Assembly: GCF_027579695.1 (NCBI RefSeq)
Contig: NC_083596.1
Span: 51,881,900 to 51,945,899 of the forward strand
Length of the DNA: 64,000 bases
Direction: 5' to 3'
Origin: Neoarius graeffei
Taxonomy: Eukaryota; Chordata; Actinopteri; Siluriformes; Ariidae
Numbering within the stretch: the first letter of the stretch is position 1; the number at the start of each line of letters is the position of its first letter. Under the pieces are notes generated by a model. The model had not been told where the DNA came from and made no database searches. It worked only from the letters and a program-made list of their open reading frames with translations. The translations under genes were made by a program, and so were the position numbers. Positions 23,708 to 33,470 of this stretch are shown here, in pieces.

Positions 23708-24081
23708 GGCGGCACGGTGGTGTAGTGGTTAGCGCTGTCGCCTCACAGCAAGAAGGTCCTGGGTTCGAGCCCCGGGGCCGGCGAGGGCCTTTCTGTGCGG
23801 AGTTTGCATGTTCTCCCCGTGTCCGCGTGGGTTTCCTCCGGGTGCTCCGGTTTCCCCCACAGTCCAAAGACATGCAGGTTAGGTTAACTGGTGACTCTAA
23901 ATTGACCATAGGTGTGAATGTGGGTGTGAATGGTTGTCTGTGTCTATGTGTCAGCCCTGCGATGACCTGGCGACTTGTCCAGGGTGTACCCCGCCTTTCG
24001 CCCATAGTCAGCTGGGATAGGCTCCAGCTTGCCTGCGACCCTGTAGAAGGATAAAGCGGCTAGAGATAATGAGATGAGATG
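23708..24081 (+). repeat. tRNA-headed SINE, copy 2
   Basis: Begins GGCGGCACGGTGGTGTAGTG with a B-box-like GGTTCGAGCC at about 23762, and ends in ATGAGATGAG. A perfect 14-bp target duplication AGTTTCTGATGGTG lies at 23694-23707 and 24082-24095, so this is a complete and fairly young insertion. Confidence 0.93.
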
Positions 24082-24285
24082 AGTTTCTGATGGTGACGAT
24101 CTACAGTCATGGGGGAAATGAAGTACACCCTCCTTCAATTCTATGTTTTTATTTATCAGAGAATAAATAATAATTGTGTGGTCCTCACAAATTTTATGAC
24201 AAATAACCTCAGATGACAAAAAAAAAACCACAATATATTTAAATATGTAGTAATTTTGTCCCAAAAGGTAAACCAACATTCAGAA

Positions 24286-26090
24286 ACCAGGTGGGAAAAT
24301 AAGTCCAACCTTCCTACTTCCACAATCATTAAGAGAGTACTTAGCAGTCAGGTGTTACTAATGAAATGCACAAAATTAGCTCATCAAGAAGTGTGACTAC
24401 CTCTATAAAAGCAGAACTTTTGGCAGTTTGGTGTTCTGGACCACTGAGGGGTGTCTTTATCATACAAAGAAGAAAGGACATCAGCCATGACCTCAGAGAA
24501 TCAGTTCTTGCTGCTCATTAATCTGGGAAGGGTTATAAAGCTATCTACAAACAATTTGATATTCGTCATTCTACAGTGAGAAGTGAGTTTGAAAAACCTT
24601 CAAGACAGTTGCCAATCTGAGTGGGTGTGTGGTGTCTCAGCAAATTCAACCCAATGTAAGACCATTTAATGCTCAGAGACAATCAACAGCTAACATCAGA
24701 CACTCAATATCATTTGACCTCTGGAAGCAAATTAGATGTTTATTTTCACGACAGCACAATCAGAAAAAGACTGAACAAGTATGGTGTTCATGGAAGGGTG
24801 GTGAGGAAAATGCCCCTTCTCTCTAAAAAGAACATGGAGCATGACTTAGATTTTCAAAATTGCATATGAACAAACCAAAAAAAGTTCTGGAACAATATCC
24901 TTTAGACTGAAAAGATCAAGGTTTGGTCATCATGCACAGCACCATGTTTAGTGAAACTTAAAGGCAGCATATCACCAAGAACACCCGAGACCAACTGTCA
25001 AGCATGCTGGTGGTGGGATGATGATGATGATGATGATGATTTGGACTTGTTTTGCAGCCACAGGACTTGGGAAACTTGTGGTCACTGAGACAGCAATGAA
25101 CTCCACTAAATATGAGAATATTCCTGAGACAAATGTGAGGCCATCTGTCTAGCAGCTTAAGCTGGGCCAAAACTGGGTCATGCAACATGACAGTGACTGC
25201 ATGCGAATAGTCCATCCTATGTCCTTTCCTAACCACTTTTCTTTGACCTCAATGGAAAATGCCATGCATTCTTACCATATTGTTTCCTGCAGGCTATATA
25301 AACTCAGACATAATGGTGAAAAATACTGCTTAATTATCAAAGTTGGAAGTGAAATAAAAAAGTAATGTAGGCTACCAGTCACAAAACTGAAACGAAATGA
25401 TGGTCACATTGAGAATGGTCACTCAGGCTCATTGTACTCTCCATTCATATTTATTTACATGAGTCCCCCCAAAAAGTGTACATTTATACCAGATAGGCAT
25501 AACATGTTAGGTCTACAAATCTACTACTGTACATGTGATGGTGTATCACTTTAAATGTTGCTGCCACAAGGAATTATGGGTTGGCATGACCTCCTTTCCT
25601 TTTGTAAAGGATGGTCCAGTGTAGCCTCTGCTAAAGGAGAGAGGAAAGGAAGCAGTGAAACACCTTTCCTTAGGGTTTAGAGAATTCAAACAGCTCTTTT
25701 CATGGCTTGGACATGTATGGGTCATTTCAATCAGTTAGGAACCTTCCTAAACAAAAAGGACTCGAACACAGCCAGTGATTCCAAGTACACCAGCAAATTA
25801 ACATCTGGATGGCTAAAGAAGAAAAAATGAAGATGTTGGAATGGCCAAGTCAAAGTCCAGACCTCAAACGCACTGAGATGCTGTGGCAAGAGCTTAAGAG
25901 AGTTGTGCATAAAAGAATGCTAATAAGTTTAAGGAATATTGTCAAATAAAGAGTGGGCCAAAACTTCTCCAAAAACAATGTGCAAAACAGATAAACTCCT
26001 TCAGACAAACGCGTACTTCAAGTTGTTGCTGGTAAACATGAGTCTACATGTGAGTGAATGACAGTGTGAACTTATTTTCCCACTTGGTTT
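24286..26090 (+). mobile_element. Old Tc1-like element relic
   Basis: Inverted ends survive as ACCAGGTGGGAAAATAAGT at about 24287 and its inverse (ACTTATTTTCCCACTTGGT) at about 26070. Between them lie eroded transposase pieces: HDLRESVLAAH (24488), STVRS, RPTVKHAGG-like remains (24990) and VLEWPSQSP-like remains at 25835 (AATGGCCAAGTCAAAGTCCA). Many stops and frame changes. About 500 bp at 25240-25750, between the two catalytic regions, do not resemble transposase and are probably a later insertion. Confidence 0.75.
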
Positions 26091-26092
26091 CT

Positions 26093-26141
26093 GACTGTTG
26101 GCTACAGGGACTATATGTTGAACTCTGCTTTGTGGCGGTTT

Positions 26142-26181
<40 letters not shown>

Positions 26182-26519
26182 GAGTGAAAACCAGTCATTT
26201 TACTTTATTGGCATTAATTAATATAATATAAAAAATCAAGAAAGTGAGCCGATACACACCCATAAATTAAGAGTAATAAAACTAATCATCCACTCATGGT
26301 AAAAGAAATGGTGGCATATAAATGGAGGCCAGCTGGCATGTCCACACAGAGCCATAAGCTGTAAACAAACAAATCAGCTGATGGAAGATTTAGTGCTCAT
26401 TTATTATTAATATGAAATAATTAAATATTTTTATTGGTACAGAAGGGAATCAAAATAACTTCCACTTTTACTTCTTCAAGAGCAGAAAAAGGAACATAAC
26501 GGACAAGGCCGTTACAGAC
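26093..26519. other. No gene recognised; (GT)n at 26147-26178
   Basis: AT-rich flank between the Tc1 relic and the Gypsy element, with a 32-bp GT tract. Confidence 0.6.
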
Positions 26520-26524
26520 ATAAC

Positions 26525-26822
26525 TGTGGCAGCGGGGGCGTGGTCAAGCGCCGGTCTGTGACAGGAGGGCGGAGTCAGGGAAGGTAAGTGGCAGAATCAC
26601 GTCACCTGAGAGCAATTAACCTGTTTGTGTGTCTTCCCAGTGACTGCGCCCTATATCAGGAGGGAGAGCGAGAGCAGAAGGAGCTCAGCCCTGAACCAGA
26701 CGCCGGTTGTGTGTCTGTGAATGTCATTGTTATACTGAAAAGTGTGGCAATAAAGCCATTTATAAAACCTGATCTCTGTCCTGCCGTCCTCTGTGCTCCA
26801 CCCACACGTAGGGTCCCTTACA
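26525..26822 (+). repeat. 5' LTR of Gmr1-type element
   Basis: 298 bp. It has a polyadenylation signal AATAAA at about 26748 and no clear TATA box; TATATCAGG at about 26651 is the nearest candidate. The right LTR is essentially identical. Confidence 0.95.
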
Positions 26823-26823
26823 G

Positions 26824-26841
26824 TGGTGCCGAAACCCGGGA
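26824..26841 (+). promoter_or_regulatory. Primer-binding site for tRNA-Phe
   Basis: TGGTGCCGAAACCCGGGA starts one base after the LTR. Its reverse complement is the 3' end of vertebrate tRNA-Phe with CCA, 18 of 18 bases by my recollection of that tRNA. It would prime minus-strand DNA synthesis. Confidence 0.88.
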
Positions 26842-26867
26842 CAGTGGAGCACCAAACCAGCAGCCCC

Positions 26868-29800
26868 ATGGAATCCTCCCCGTTCGCCGATCTGGTCCAC
26901 GCCCTCGCCACGGCTCAGCAAAGCCAGCACCAGGCACTCGTCACGCTCCAAAAGGAGCAGGAGCAGCGCTTCGAAGCCCTGGTGCTGGCCCAGCAGGAAG
27001 ATCGCGAGGCGTTCCGGCATCTCCTCGCGTCGGCGGGGTCCACCAGCGCTCCGGCCGCGGGCCCGTCTCCCCTCATTGTCACCAAGATGGGCCCGCAGGA
27101 CGACCCCGAGGCGTTCATCACGTTGTTTGAACAGGTCGCCGAAGCCTCGGGGTGGCCGATGGAGCAGCGCGCGGCGCGCCTCCTCCCCCTGCTCACGGGA
27201 GAGGCACAGCTGGCCGCGCTACAGCTCCCCGCCGACCGCCGGCTGGCCTTCGCGGACCTCCGCCGGGCCGTCCTCCAGCGCGTGGGGCGCACACCAGAGC
27301 AACAGCGCCAGCGCTTCCGCGCGCTGCGACTGGAGGAAGTCGGCCGGCCGTTCGCGTTCGGCCAGCAGCTCCGGGACGCCTGCTGGCGGTGGCTGAGGGC
27401 CAACGATCGCGACGCCGAGGGAATCGTCGACCAGGTGGTACTGGAACAGTTCATCGCCCGCTTACCAGCCGGAACCGCGGAGTGGGTCCAGTGCCACCGC
27501 CCGGCGTCGCTGGATCAGGCAGTCGAGCTGGCGGAGGATCATCTGGCGGCTGTCCCGGCGGCAGGACAGCAGATGGCATCTCTTCTCTCCTCTTCTCTCT
27601 CTCTCTCTCCCCCTCCTCCTGTGTCCTGTCCTCGCCCCATTCCCCCTCCGCGGAGGCGGGGGCCGGCACCCCCCCAGCCGGCCCGCCGCACCCGCGGTGC
27701 CCTCCCGTTTCTCCCTTCTGTGTCTGTCTCTCCCCCACCTCAGGTGAGTGAACCCCAGATCACCGGTGCAGAGGGAAAGCCCGGGCCGGTTTGCTGGCGC
27801 TGCGGGGAACCGGGCCACCTTCAACAGCAGTGCACGGCAATGGAAGTGGGCGCGGTGGTTCGGATCCCCGACGCGCCAGAGGCCGCCCTCGATCGGGCCG
27901 GAGCGTATCGCATACCGGTGAGTATCCAAGGGGCTACATATCAGGCGTTGGTGGATTCTGGTTGTAATCAGACCTCAATTCGCCAAAGCCTGGTTCAAAA
28001 CGAGGCATTGGGGGGAGCACAAGGGGTGAAGGTGTTATGTGTGCACGGGGATGTTCACAGCTACCCTTTGGTGTCGGTCCACATTATTTTCAGAGGGGAA
28101 AAATTCATAGTAAAGGCGGCGGTTAATCCTCGCCTTACCCACTCTCTAATTTTGGGGACTGATTGGCCGGGATTTCGGGGTTTAATGACACGCCTAGTCG
28201 AGAGTGGGTCCTGCCATGTGACAGGGGGAGGTCCCGGTGTCGCTTTGGCGGGAGCAGCTGTCACAGAGCCGTCTACGTCATCTCCGCGTCAGAGTGAGGA
28301 GCCGCCGGCTCCTCCTCTCTCTATTGGGGAATCCCTCGCGGATTTCCCATTAGAGCAGTCGCGAGACGAGACTCTGCGGCATGCGTTTGACCAAGTGAGA
28401 GTAATCGATGGTCAAACGCTCCAGCCGAACGCCACCGCGTCCTTCCCCTACTTCGCGATTATGAAGGATAGATTATACCGAGTGACGCAGGACACTCAAA
28501 CGAAAGAGCGAGTCACGCAGCTTTTAATTCCGAAGAGCCGCCGGGAATTGGTATTCCAGGCGGCTCACTTTAATCCCATGGCTGGACACTTAGGGCAGGA
28601 TAAAACACTAGCCCGAATAATGGCCCGTTTCTATTGGCCGGGGATTCGCGGCGATGTCCGTAGGTGGTGTACGGCATGCCGCGAATGCCAGTTAGTAAAC
28701 CCAGCGGCCATTCCAAAAGCGCCTTTGCGCCCTCTACCGTTAATCGAGACCCCGTTTGAGAGAATTGGGATGGATCTCGTCGGGCCATTAGATCGGTCAG
28801 CACGAGGGTACCGCTTTATATTAGTTCTGGTGGACTATGCAACGCGATACCCGGAAGCAGTGCCTCTGCGCAATATCTCAGCACGCAGTATTGCAGAGGC
28901 ACTCTTCCGCGTCATCTCCCGAGTTGGAATCCCGAAAGAGATTCTGACTGATCAAGGCACTACGTTTATGTCACGAACACTGCGCGAACTGTATGGGTTA
29001 TTGGGGATTAAGCCGATCCGCACCAGCGTGTATCACCCACAAACGGACGGTTTAGTGGAACGATTCAACCGCACCCTCAAAAATATTATTAAAAAATTCG
29101 TAAGTGAGGACGCACGTAACTGGGATAAGTGGCTCGAACCCTTGCTGTTCTCAGTGCGAGAGGTCCCCCAAGCCTCCACGGGGTTCTCCCCATTTGAATT
29201 ATTATATGGGCGTAAGCCGCGCGGCATCCTGGACGTGCTGCGGGAAAATTGGGAGGAGGGACCTTCACAAAGTAAGAACGAAATTCAGTACGTTATGGAC
29301 CTGCGCGCAAAACTCCACACGCTCACCCACCTAACTCAGGAGAATTTGCGGCAGGCCCAGGAACGGCAAGCCCGCCTGTACAACAAGGGTACGCGCCTTA
29401 GAGAGTTCACTCCGGGAGATAAGGTACTCGTACTGTTGCCCACGTCGAGCTCCAAATTGATCGCCAAGTGGCAAGGACCCTTTGAGGTCACACGGCGAGT
29501 CGGGGACGTCGACTATGAGGTGAGGCGAACGGACAGGGGTGGGGCGCTACAGATTTACCACCTCAACCTGCTTAAACTCTGGAACGAGGAGGTCCCCGTG
29601 GCGTTGGTGTCGGTAGTTCCAGAGAAGGCGGAGCTGGGGCCGGAGGTTCAAAAAGGGACATTGGCATCACGTACCTCTCCGGTCCCCTGTGGAGACCACC
29701 TCTCCCCGACCCAACTCACGGAGGTCGCCCAGTTGCAGACCGAGTTTTCGGATGTGTTCTCGCCCCTGCCCGGTCGCACTAACCTCATAGAGCACCACAT

Positions 29801-31226
29801 AGAGACGCCCCCGGGGGTGGTAGTGCGTAGCCGCCCTTACAGGCTACCTGAACACAAAAAAAAGGTGGTTCGGGAAGAACTTCAGACCATGCTCGAAATG
29901 GGCATCGTCGAGGAGTCCTACAGTGACTGGAGCAGCCCGGTGGTCTTGGTACCCAAGGCCGACGGGTCGGTCCGGTTCTGTGTGGACTATAGAAAAGTCA
30001 ACGCGGTGTCTAAATTCGACGCGTACCCAATGCCTCGTATTGATGAGTTGCTCGATCGACTCGGCACTGCTCGCTTTTATTCGACACTGGATTTAACGAA
30101 GGGATATTGGCAGATCCCCTTGACTCCACTATCCCGAGAAAAAACGGCCTTTTCCACACCGTTTGGTTTACACCAATTCGTCACCCTTCCGTTTGGGCTG
30201 TTTGGGGCCCCCGCAACGTTTCAGCGGCTGATGGACAGAGTCCTCCGCCCTCACGCCACATATGCGGCAGCATATTTAGATGACATAATCATCTATAGCA
30301 ATGACTGGCAGCGGCACCTCGAACATCTGAGGGCCGTCCTTAGGTCGCTGAGGCGAGCGGGGCTCACAGCCAACCCAAAGAAGTGTGCGATTGGGCGGGT
30401 GGAAGTACGGTATCTGGGCTTCCACTTGGGCAACGGGCAGGTGCGTCCCCAAATTAATAAGACGGCAGCAATTGCGGCCTGCCCGAGGCCCAAGACCAAA
30501 AAGGGGGTGAGACAGTTCCTGGGGCTGGCTGGCTATTATCGCAGGTTTATACCTAATTATTCGGACGTCACCAGCCCGCTGACTGATCTCACTAAAAAGG
30601 GGGCACCAGATCCGGTCCAGTGGACGGAGCAGTGCCAGCGGGCTTTCTCAGAGGTAAAGGCTGCACTGTGTGGGGGGCCACTTCTACACTCCCCTGACTT
30701 TTCTCTCCCTTTTATGTTGCAGACCGATGCGTCGGACAGAGGGCTGGGGGCGGTTTTGTCCCAGGAGGTGGAGGGGGAGGACCGCCCTGTCCTGTATATC
30801 AGTAGGAAGCTGTCGGTGCGTGAGGGGCGCTACAGCACCATAGAGAAAGAGTGTCTGGCCATCAAGTGGGCGGTTCTTGCCCTCCGGTACTACCTGCTGG
30901 GGCGCCCTTTCACCCTCTGTTCGGACCACGCGCCCCTCCAGTGGCTCCACCGCATGAAAGATGCCAACGCGCGGATCACCCGTTGGTATCTGGTGCTCCA
31001 ACCCTTTAATTTCAAGGTGGTCCACAGGCCGGGGGCGCAGATGGTCGTGGCGGACTTCCTCTCCCGTCAAGGGGGGGGGGAGTCGGCTGCAGGCCGGACG
31101 GCCGCCCGGCCTGAGTCGGGCGGTGGGGGTATGTGGCAGCGGGGGCATGGTCAAGCGCCGGTCTGTGACAGGAGGGCGGAGTCAGGGAAGGTAAGTGGCA
31201 GAATCACGTCACCTGAGAGCAATTAA
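26868..31226 (+). CDS. Gag-protease-integrase-RT-RNase H polyprotein of Gmr1-type element
   Basis: One uninterrupted frame of 1452 codons from ATG 26868; an upstream in-frame ATG at 26793 lies in the LTR and is less likely. Gag has a helical region resembling a SCAN/capsid fold (DPEAFITLFEQVAEASGWPM) and a CCHC knuckle CWRCGEPGHLQQQC at 27792-27833. The protease has LVDSGCNQTS at about 27948. Integrase follows, with an HHCC zinc site (28566-28690), DLVGP at 28773, TDQGTTF at 28948 and GLVERFNRT at 29050. A GPF-type module (WQGPFEVTRR) is next, then reverse transcriptase with YLDDIII at 30275, then RNase H (TDASDRGLGAVLS, 30723). The stop lies inside the 3' LTR. All catalytic motifs look intact. 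Confidence 0.93.
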   Translation: MESSPFADLVHALATAQQSQHQALVTLQKEQEQRFEALVLAQQEDREAFRHLLASAGSTSAPAAGPSPLIVTKMGPQDDPEAFITLFEQVAEASGWPMEQRAARLLPLLTGEAQLAALQLPADRRLAFADLRRAVLQRVGRTPEQQRQRFRALRLEEVGRPFAFGQQLRDACWRWLRANDRDAEGIVDQVVLEQFIARLPAGTAEWVQCHRPASLDQAVELAEDHLAAVPAAGQQMASLLSSSLSLSPPPPVSCPRPIPPPRRRGPAPPQPARRTRGALPFLPSVSVSPPPQVSEPQITGAEGKPGPVCWRCGEPGHLQQQCTAMEVGAVVRIPDAPEAALDRAGAYRIPVSIQGATYQALVDSGCNQTSIRQSLVQNEALGGAQGVKVLCVHGDVHSYPLVSVHIIFRGEKFIVKAAVNPRLTHSLILGTDWPGFRGLMTRLVESGSCHVTGGGPGVALAGAAVTEPSTSSPRQSEEPPAPPLSIGESLADFPLEQSRDETLRHAFDQVRVIDGQTLQPNATASFPYFAIMKDRLYRVTQDTQTKERVTQLLIPKSRRELVFQAAHFNPMAGHLGQDKTLARIMARFYWPGIRGDVRRWCTACRECQLVNPAAIPKAPLRPLPLIETPFERIGMDLVGPLDRSARGYRFILVLVDYATRYPEAVPLRNISARSIAEALFRVISRVGIPKEILTDQGTTFMSRTLRELYGLLGIKPIRTSVYHPQTDGLVERFNRTLKNIIKKFVSEDARNWDKWLEPLLFSVREVPQASTGFSPFELLYGRKPRGILDVLRENWEEGPSQSKNEIQYVMDLRAKLHTLTHLTQENLRQAQERQARLYNKGTRLREFTPGDKVLVLLPTSSSKLIAKWQGPFEVTRRVGDVDYEVRRTDRGGALQIYHLNLLKLWNEEVPVALVSVVPEKAELGPEVQKGTLASRTSPVPCGDHLSPTQLTEVAQLQTEFSDVFSPLPGRTNLIEHHIETPPGVVVRSRPYRLPEHKKKVVREELQTMLEMGIVEESYSDWSSPVVLVPKADGSVRFCVDYRKVNAVSKFDAYPMPRIDELLDRLGTARFYSTLDLTKGYWQIPLTPLSREKTAFSTPFGLHQFVTLPFGLFGAPATFQRLMDRVLRPHATYAAAYLDDIIIYSNDWQRHLEHLRAVLRSLRRAGLTANPKKCAIGRVEVRYLGFHLGNGQVRPQINKTAAIAACPRPKTKKGVRQFLGLAGYYRRFIPNYSDVTSPLTDLTKKGAPDPVQWTEQCQRAFSEVKAALCGGPLLHSPDFSLPFMLQTDASDRGLGAVLSQEVEGEDRPVLYISRKLSVREGRYSTIEKECLAIKWAVLALRYYLLGRPFTLCSDHAPLQWLHRMKDANARITRWYLVLQPFNFKVVHRPGAQMVVADFLSRQGGGESAAGRTAARPESGGGGMWQRGHGQAPVCDRRAESGKVSGRITSPESN

Positions 31227-31429
31227 CCTGTTTGTGTGTCTTCCCAGTGACTGCGCCCTATATCAGGAGGGAGAGCGAGAGCAGAAGGAGCTCAGCCCTG
31301 AACCAGACGCCGGTTGTGTGTCTGTGAATGTCATTGTTATACTGAAAAGTGTGGCAATAAAGCCATTTATAAAACCTGATCTCTGTCCTGCCGTCCTCTG
31401 TGCTCCACCCACACGTAGGGTCCCTTACA
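31132..31429 (+). repeat. 3' LTR of Gmr1-type element
   Basis: Matches the left LTR over 298 bp with one visible difference. It is preceded by a G-rich stretch (GGGCGGTGGGGGT) that may serve as polypurine tract, and it supplies the stop codon of the polyprotein. Confidence 0.95.
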
Positions 31430-31434
31430 ATAAC

Positions 31435-32127
31435 ATAACAGGAACAAACGCAAGAGCATTGTCATTCCCTACATTTCTGGTCTATCTGAGAAACTCAGGA
31501 GGATCTTCTACAAACACAACATTCCGGTACATTTCAGACCCAGTAACACCTTGAAGCAGAAACTGGTCCATGCTAAGGACAGAATAGCCAGACACAAACA
31601 GGACAACGTAGTGTATGCAATTCAGTGCAGTGAGGAATGCACGGATTCGTATATTGGGGAAACAAAACAACCGCTTCACAGGCACATGGCTCAACACAGG
31701 AGAGCCAGTTCCTCAGGCCAGGACTCTGCTGTCTACCTTCATCTTAACAACAATGGACACTCATTTCAGGATTGCAATGTACACATTTTAGCCAGAGAGG
31801 ATTGTTGGTATGAGCGAGGAGTTAAAGAAGCCATTTTTGTCAACCTGGAACAGCCATCACTGAACAGAAGTGGGGGTCTAAGACATCATTTATCAGCCAC
31901 CTACAATGCAGTCCTTGGCACACTTCCCAGACAACTGAATGCACACCAAAACCCAGCTGTTTTCAGTGACTCACAGGAGGACAGAGAGAACCAACAACCC
32001 ATTGATCACCCCAACGACTCTCTAGGCCGTTCACACCCAGCCCCCAGTGACCCACACCAACAGGATGGCTCAACGACATCTTAGGATTGCTTTTCATCCA
32101 TGAGAGGATAAATACCTGATGCTCCCA
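31435..32127 (+). mobile_element. Penelope-like element, 3' coding part
   Basis: Sequence from the Gmr1 insertion to the PHIS-type insertion is the C-terminal part of a Penelope/Neptune-like retroelement. The terminal part of the same element resumes after the PHIS-type insert, at 33158. The reverse transcriptase is absent from this window; 26.1-26.5 kb on the other side of the Gmr1 element shows no Penelope sequence. Confidence 0.85.
31551..32084 (+). pseudogene. GIY-YIG endonuclease domain of Penelope-like element
   Basis: The 177-residue frame is the nuclease end of a longer protein; in-frame homologous sequence begins upstream at about 31440 (RSIVIPYISGLSEKLRRIF). The GIY-YIG motifs appear as NVVYAIQCS (residues 19-27) and DSYIGET (32-38). 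A candidate catalytic Arg lies in PLHRHMAQHRR, and a Glu in VKEAIFVNLEQPSLNRSGG. The domain nicks target DNA to prime reverse transcription in these elements. The frame is open, but without its reverse transcriptase it is a fragment. Confidence 0.85.
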
Positions 32128-32210
32128 ATAGAGATCTTGCAGTCACGTGACCGGAAAGTTCACAGCCGCCATCTTGTCGGTAAAAAACACCGCTGAATAC
32201 TGCTGCACTC

Positions 32211-32547
32211 ATGTACAGAATGGATCAATTTCAACCGACGGACTACACGGCTCATTTTTCTAATGAACAGATAACTAGATATATGTCTAAAATAAACGAC
32301 CTACAGATTAATGACCCTTATGGCTTACCGGACGTAGTTTTCACGACCGTGTCAGTGGATTTTGAACTGCCAGAGGTGGAATACCCAAACATGTATAATT
32401 ACCTCATTAACTTTCCCTCGCTGTTCAGTGGTGAAGCACTGCGTGCTTATAAATCTCTGGACAGTTATCTTTACAGAAATTCAGGATTTGTCAGCGACTC
32501 AGATGTGGCATCTTGTAAACAAGAAAATAACAATCCTCATCGGACGG
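32211..32547 (+). pseudogene. First exon of a YqaJ-nuclease-type transposon protein
   Basis: The frame begins MYRMDQFQPTDYTAHF and contains LPEVEYPNMYNYLINFPS and GEALRAYKSLDSYLY. This layout is seen at the N-terminus of YqaJ-like recombinase proteins carried by ISL2EU elements, which also have SWIM-type zinc fingers. A consensus donor CGG|GTAAGT follows at 32547/32548. No further exons are found before the element's right end, so this is an orphan exon. The family call is from memory and moderately sure. Confidence 0.5.
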
Positions 32548-32592
32548 GTAAGTCACTTAAGTATTGAGTATAGCACTGACCAGCCGATTATA

Positions 32593-32627
32593 GAATAGAA
32601 TAGAATAGAATAGAATAGAATAGAATA
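32593..32627. repeat. (AATAG)n microsatellite
   Basis: Seven pentanucleotide units. They could be the short-repeat tail of the minus-strand LINE fragment next to it. Confidence 0.9.
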
Positions 32628-32639
32628 AGGTAATTCCAG

Positions 32640-33030
32640 CTGTAATTCCAAATCGTCCATCTTGTTTACCATGGATCTGGCGTTGGAGAGATAGAGGCTT
32701 GGCAGTGGAGGTTTGAGTGGCTGTTTTCTGAGCTTAGTCAACAGGCCGGCTCTAAAGCTTCGCTTTTGCTTCCTCTCCCGACGCCGCCTCCTTCGCCTGC
32801 CAGACCTGATAACAATCCACGGAGACCCCGCTGGTCTCGCTATCTCGTCCGGAATGTTGTGCATGCGATGGAAATCGCTACAAACCTTCATTTTCTGCTG
32901 GAAACCAATGTCAAGTAAGTCCATACGATTGTAGTAGATATTGAAGTCCGGTACAGACGAACAACACACAAAAATACACACAAAAAAACATAAAAAACGT
33001 GCACAGGTAGGGAGAGCTTGTAGCCGCAGC
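32640..33030 (-). pseudogene. LINE 5' fragment (start of endonuclease region)
   Basis: The minus frame reads RSGRRRRRRRERKQKRSFRA, then PPLPSLYLSNARSMVNKMDD, which resembles the beginning of the endonuclease domain of fish LINEs (a basic leader, then a short strand with a conserved Asn). Only this start is present, ended by the AATAG repeat. It lies within the PHIS-type element. Confidence 0.5.
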
Positions 33031-33157
33031 CGTTGTAGTAGAATTGGGTTTTCCAGAAGAAAAAGTAGAAGTAGAAGGCGGAAATATGGCGTTTGACCGA
33101 CAAGATGGCGTCTGTCACAATCTGGATCGGCTGTGATGTCACATGCAAGTGCTCCAT

Positions 33158-33290
33158 TAGTCAGACAGAACTGAAGAAGCCTTTCGGATGAGAGGTGAAA
33201 CGTCTTCAAGAATCTTCAAGCAAGTCCAGTTGCTCTCTTTTACCACCCACAGTTTACTATGACCTGGATGACTGAGAATCTTCATAGACA
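33158..33290 (+). mobile_element. Penelope-like element, terminal region
   Basis: TAGTCAGACAGAACTGAAG, then CGGATGAGAGGTGAAACGTC and ACTATGACCTGGATGACTGA, match the terminal sequence that follows Neptune-type Penelope coding regions in fish. It continues the element interrupted at 32128. Confidence 0.7.
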
Positions 33291-33470
33291 AACTTCCACT
33301 TTTCAGTCTTTACTCTGATCGCTCATATCGTGCTCCCAGCTGTCTATGTGCTTTACCTTTTATGGAGTTTTGTGGGCATCACTACATGTAAATGAGCTTT
33401 GTTGGGAATTTGCTTTGCACTTTATGGTGATCAGCGCACGCACACACACACACACAAGTACATGGAAATC

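Larger units (their letters stand above)
26525..31429 (+). mobile_element. Gmr1-type Ty3/Gypsy LTR retrotransposon, complete
   Basis: Two 298-bp LTRs (26525-26822 and 31132-31429), both starting TGTGGCAG and ending CCTTACA, differ by one base that I can see (G at 26540 against A at 31147). A 5-bp target duplication ATAAC flanks the element (26520-26524 and 31430-31434). The domain order is gag, protease, integrase, reverse transcriptase, RNase H. That is the copia-like order known for Gmr1 elements of fish, although the reverse transcriptase itself is Ty3/Gypsy type. It was inserted beside a Penelope-like fragment. Integrity and LTR identity indicate a recent insertion. Confidence 0.95.
32130..33155. 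mobile_element. PHIS/ISL2EU-type DNA element inserted in Penelope-like element
   Basis: Imperfect inverted ends: GAGATCTTGCAGTCACGTG at 32131 against the inverse of CACATGCAAGTGCTC at 33140-33154. An inner inverted pair GCCATCTTGTCGGT is at 32169, with its inverse at about 33096. AT flanks both sides (32128-32129 and 33156-33157), and removing the element rejoins Penelope sequence. It holds one exon of a YqaJ-nuclease-type protein and a minus-strand LINE fragment. The rest of the transposase and nuclease is missing, so it is non-autonomous. Confidence 0.72.

Noticed and set aside
23708..23790. tRNA gene
   Set aside because: The tRNA-like head with A/B-box-like motifs belongs to a SINE with a target duplication. 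It does not form a full cloverleaf with an acceptor stem that I can see.
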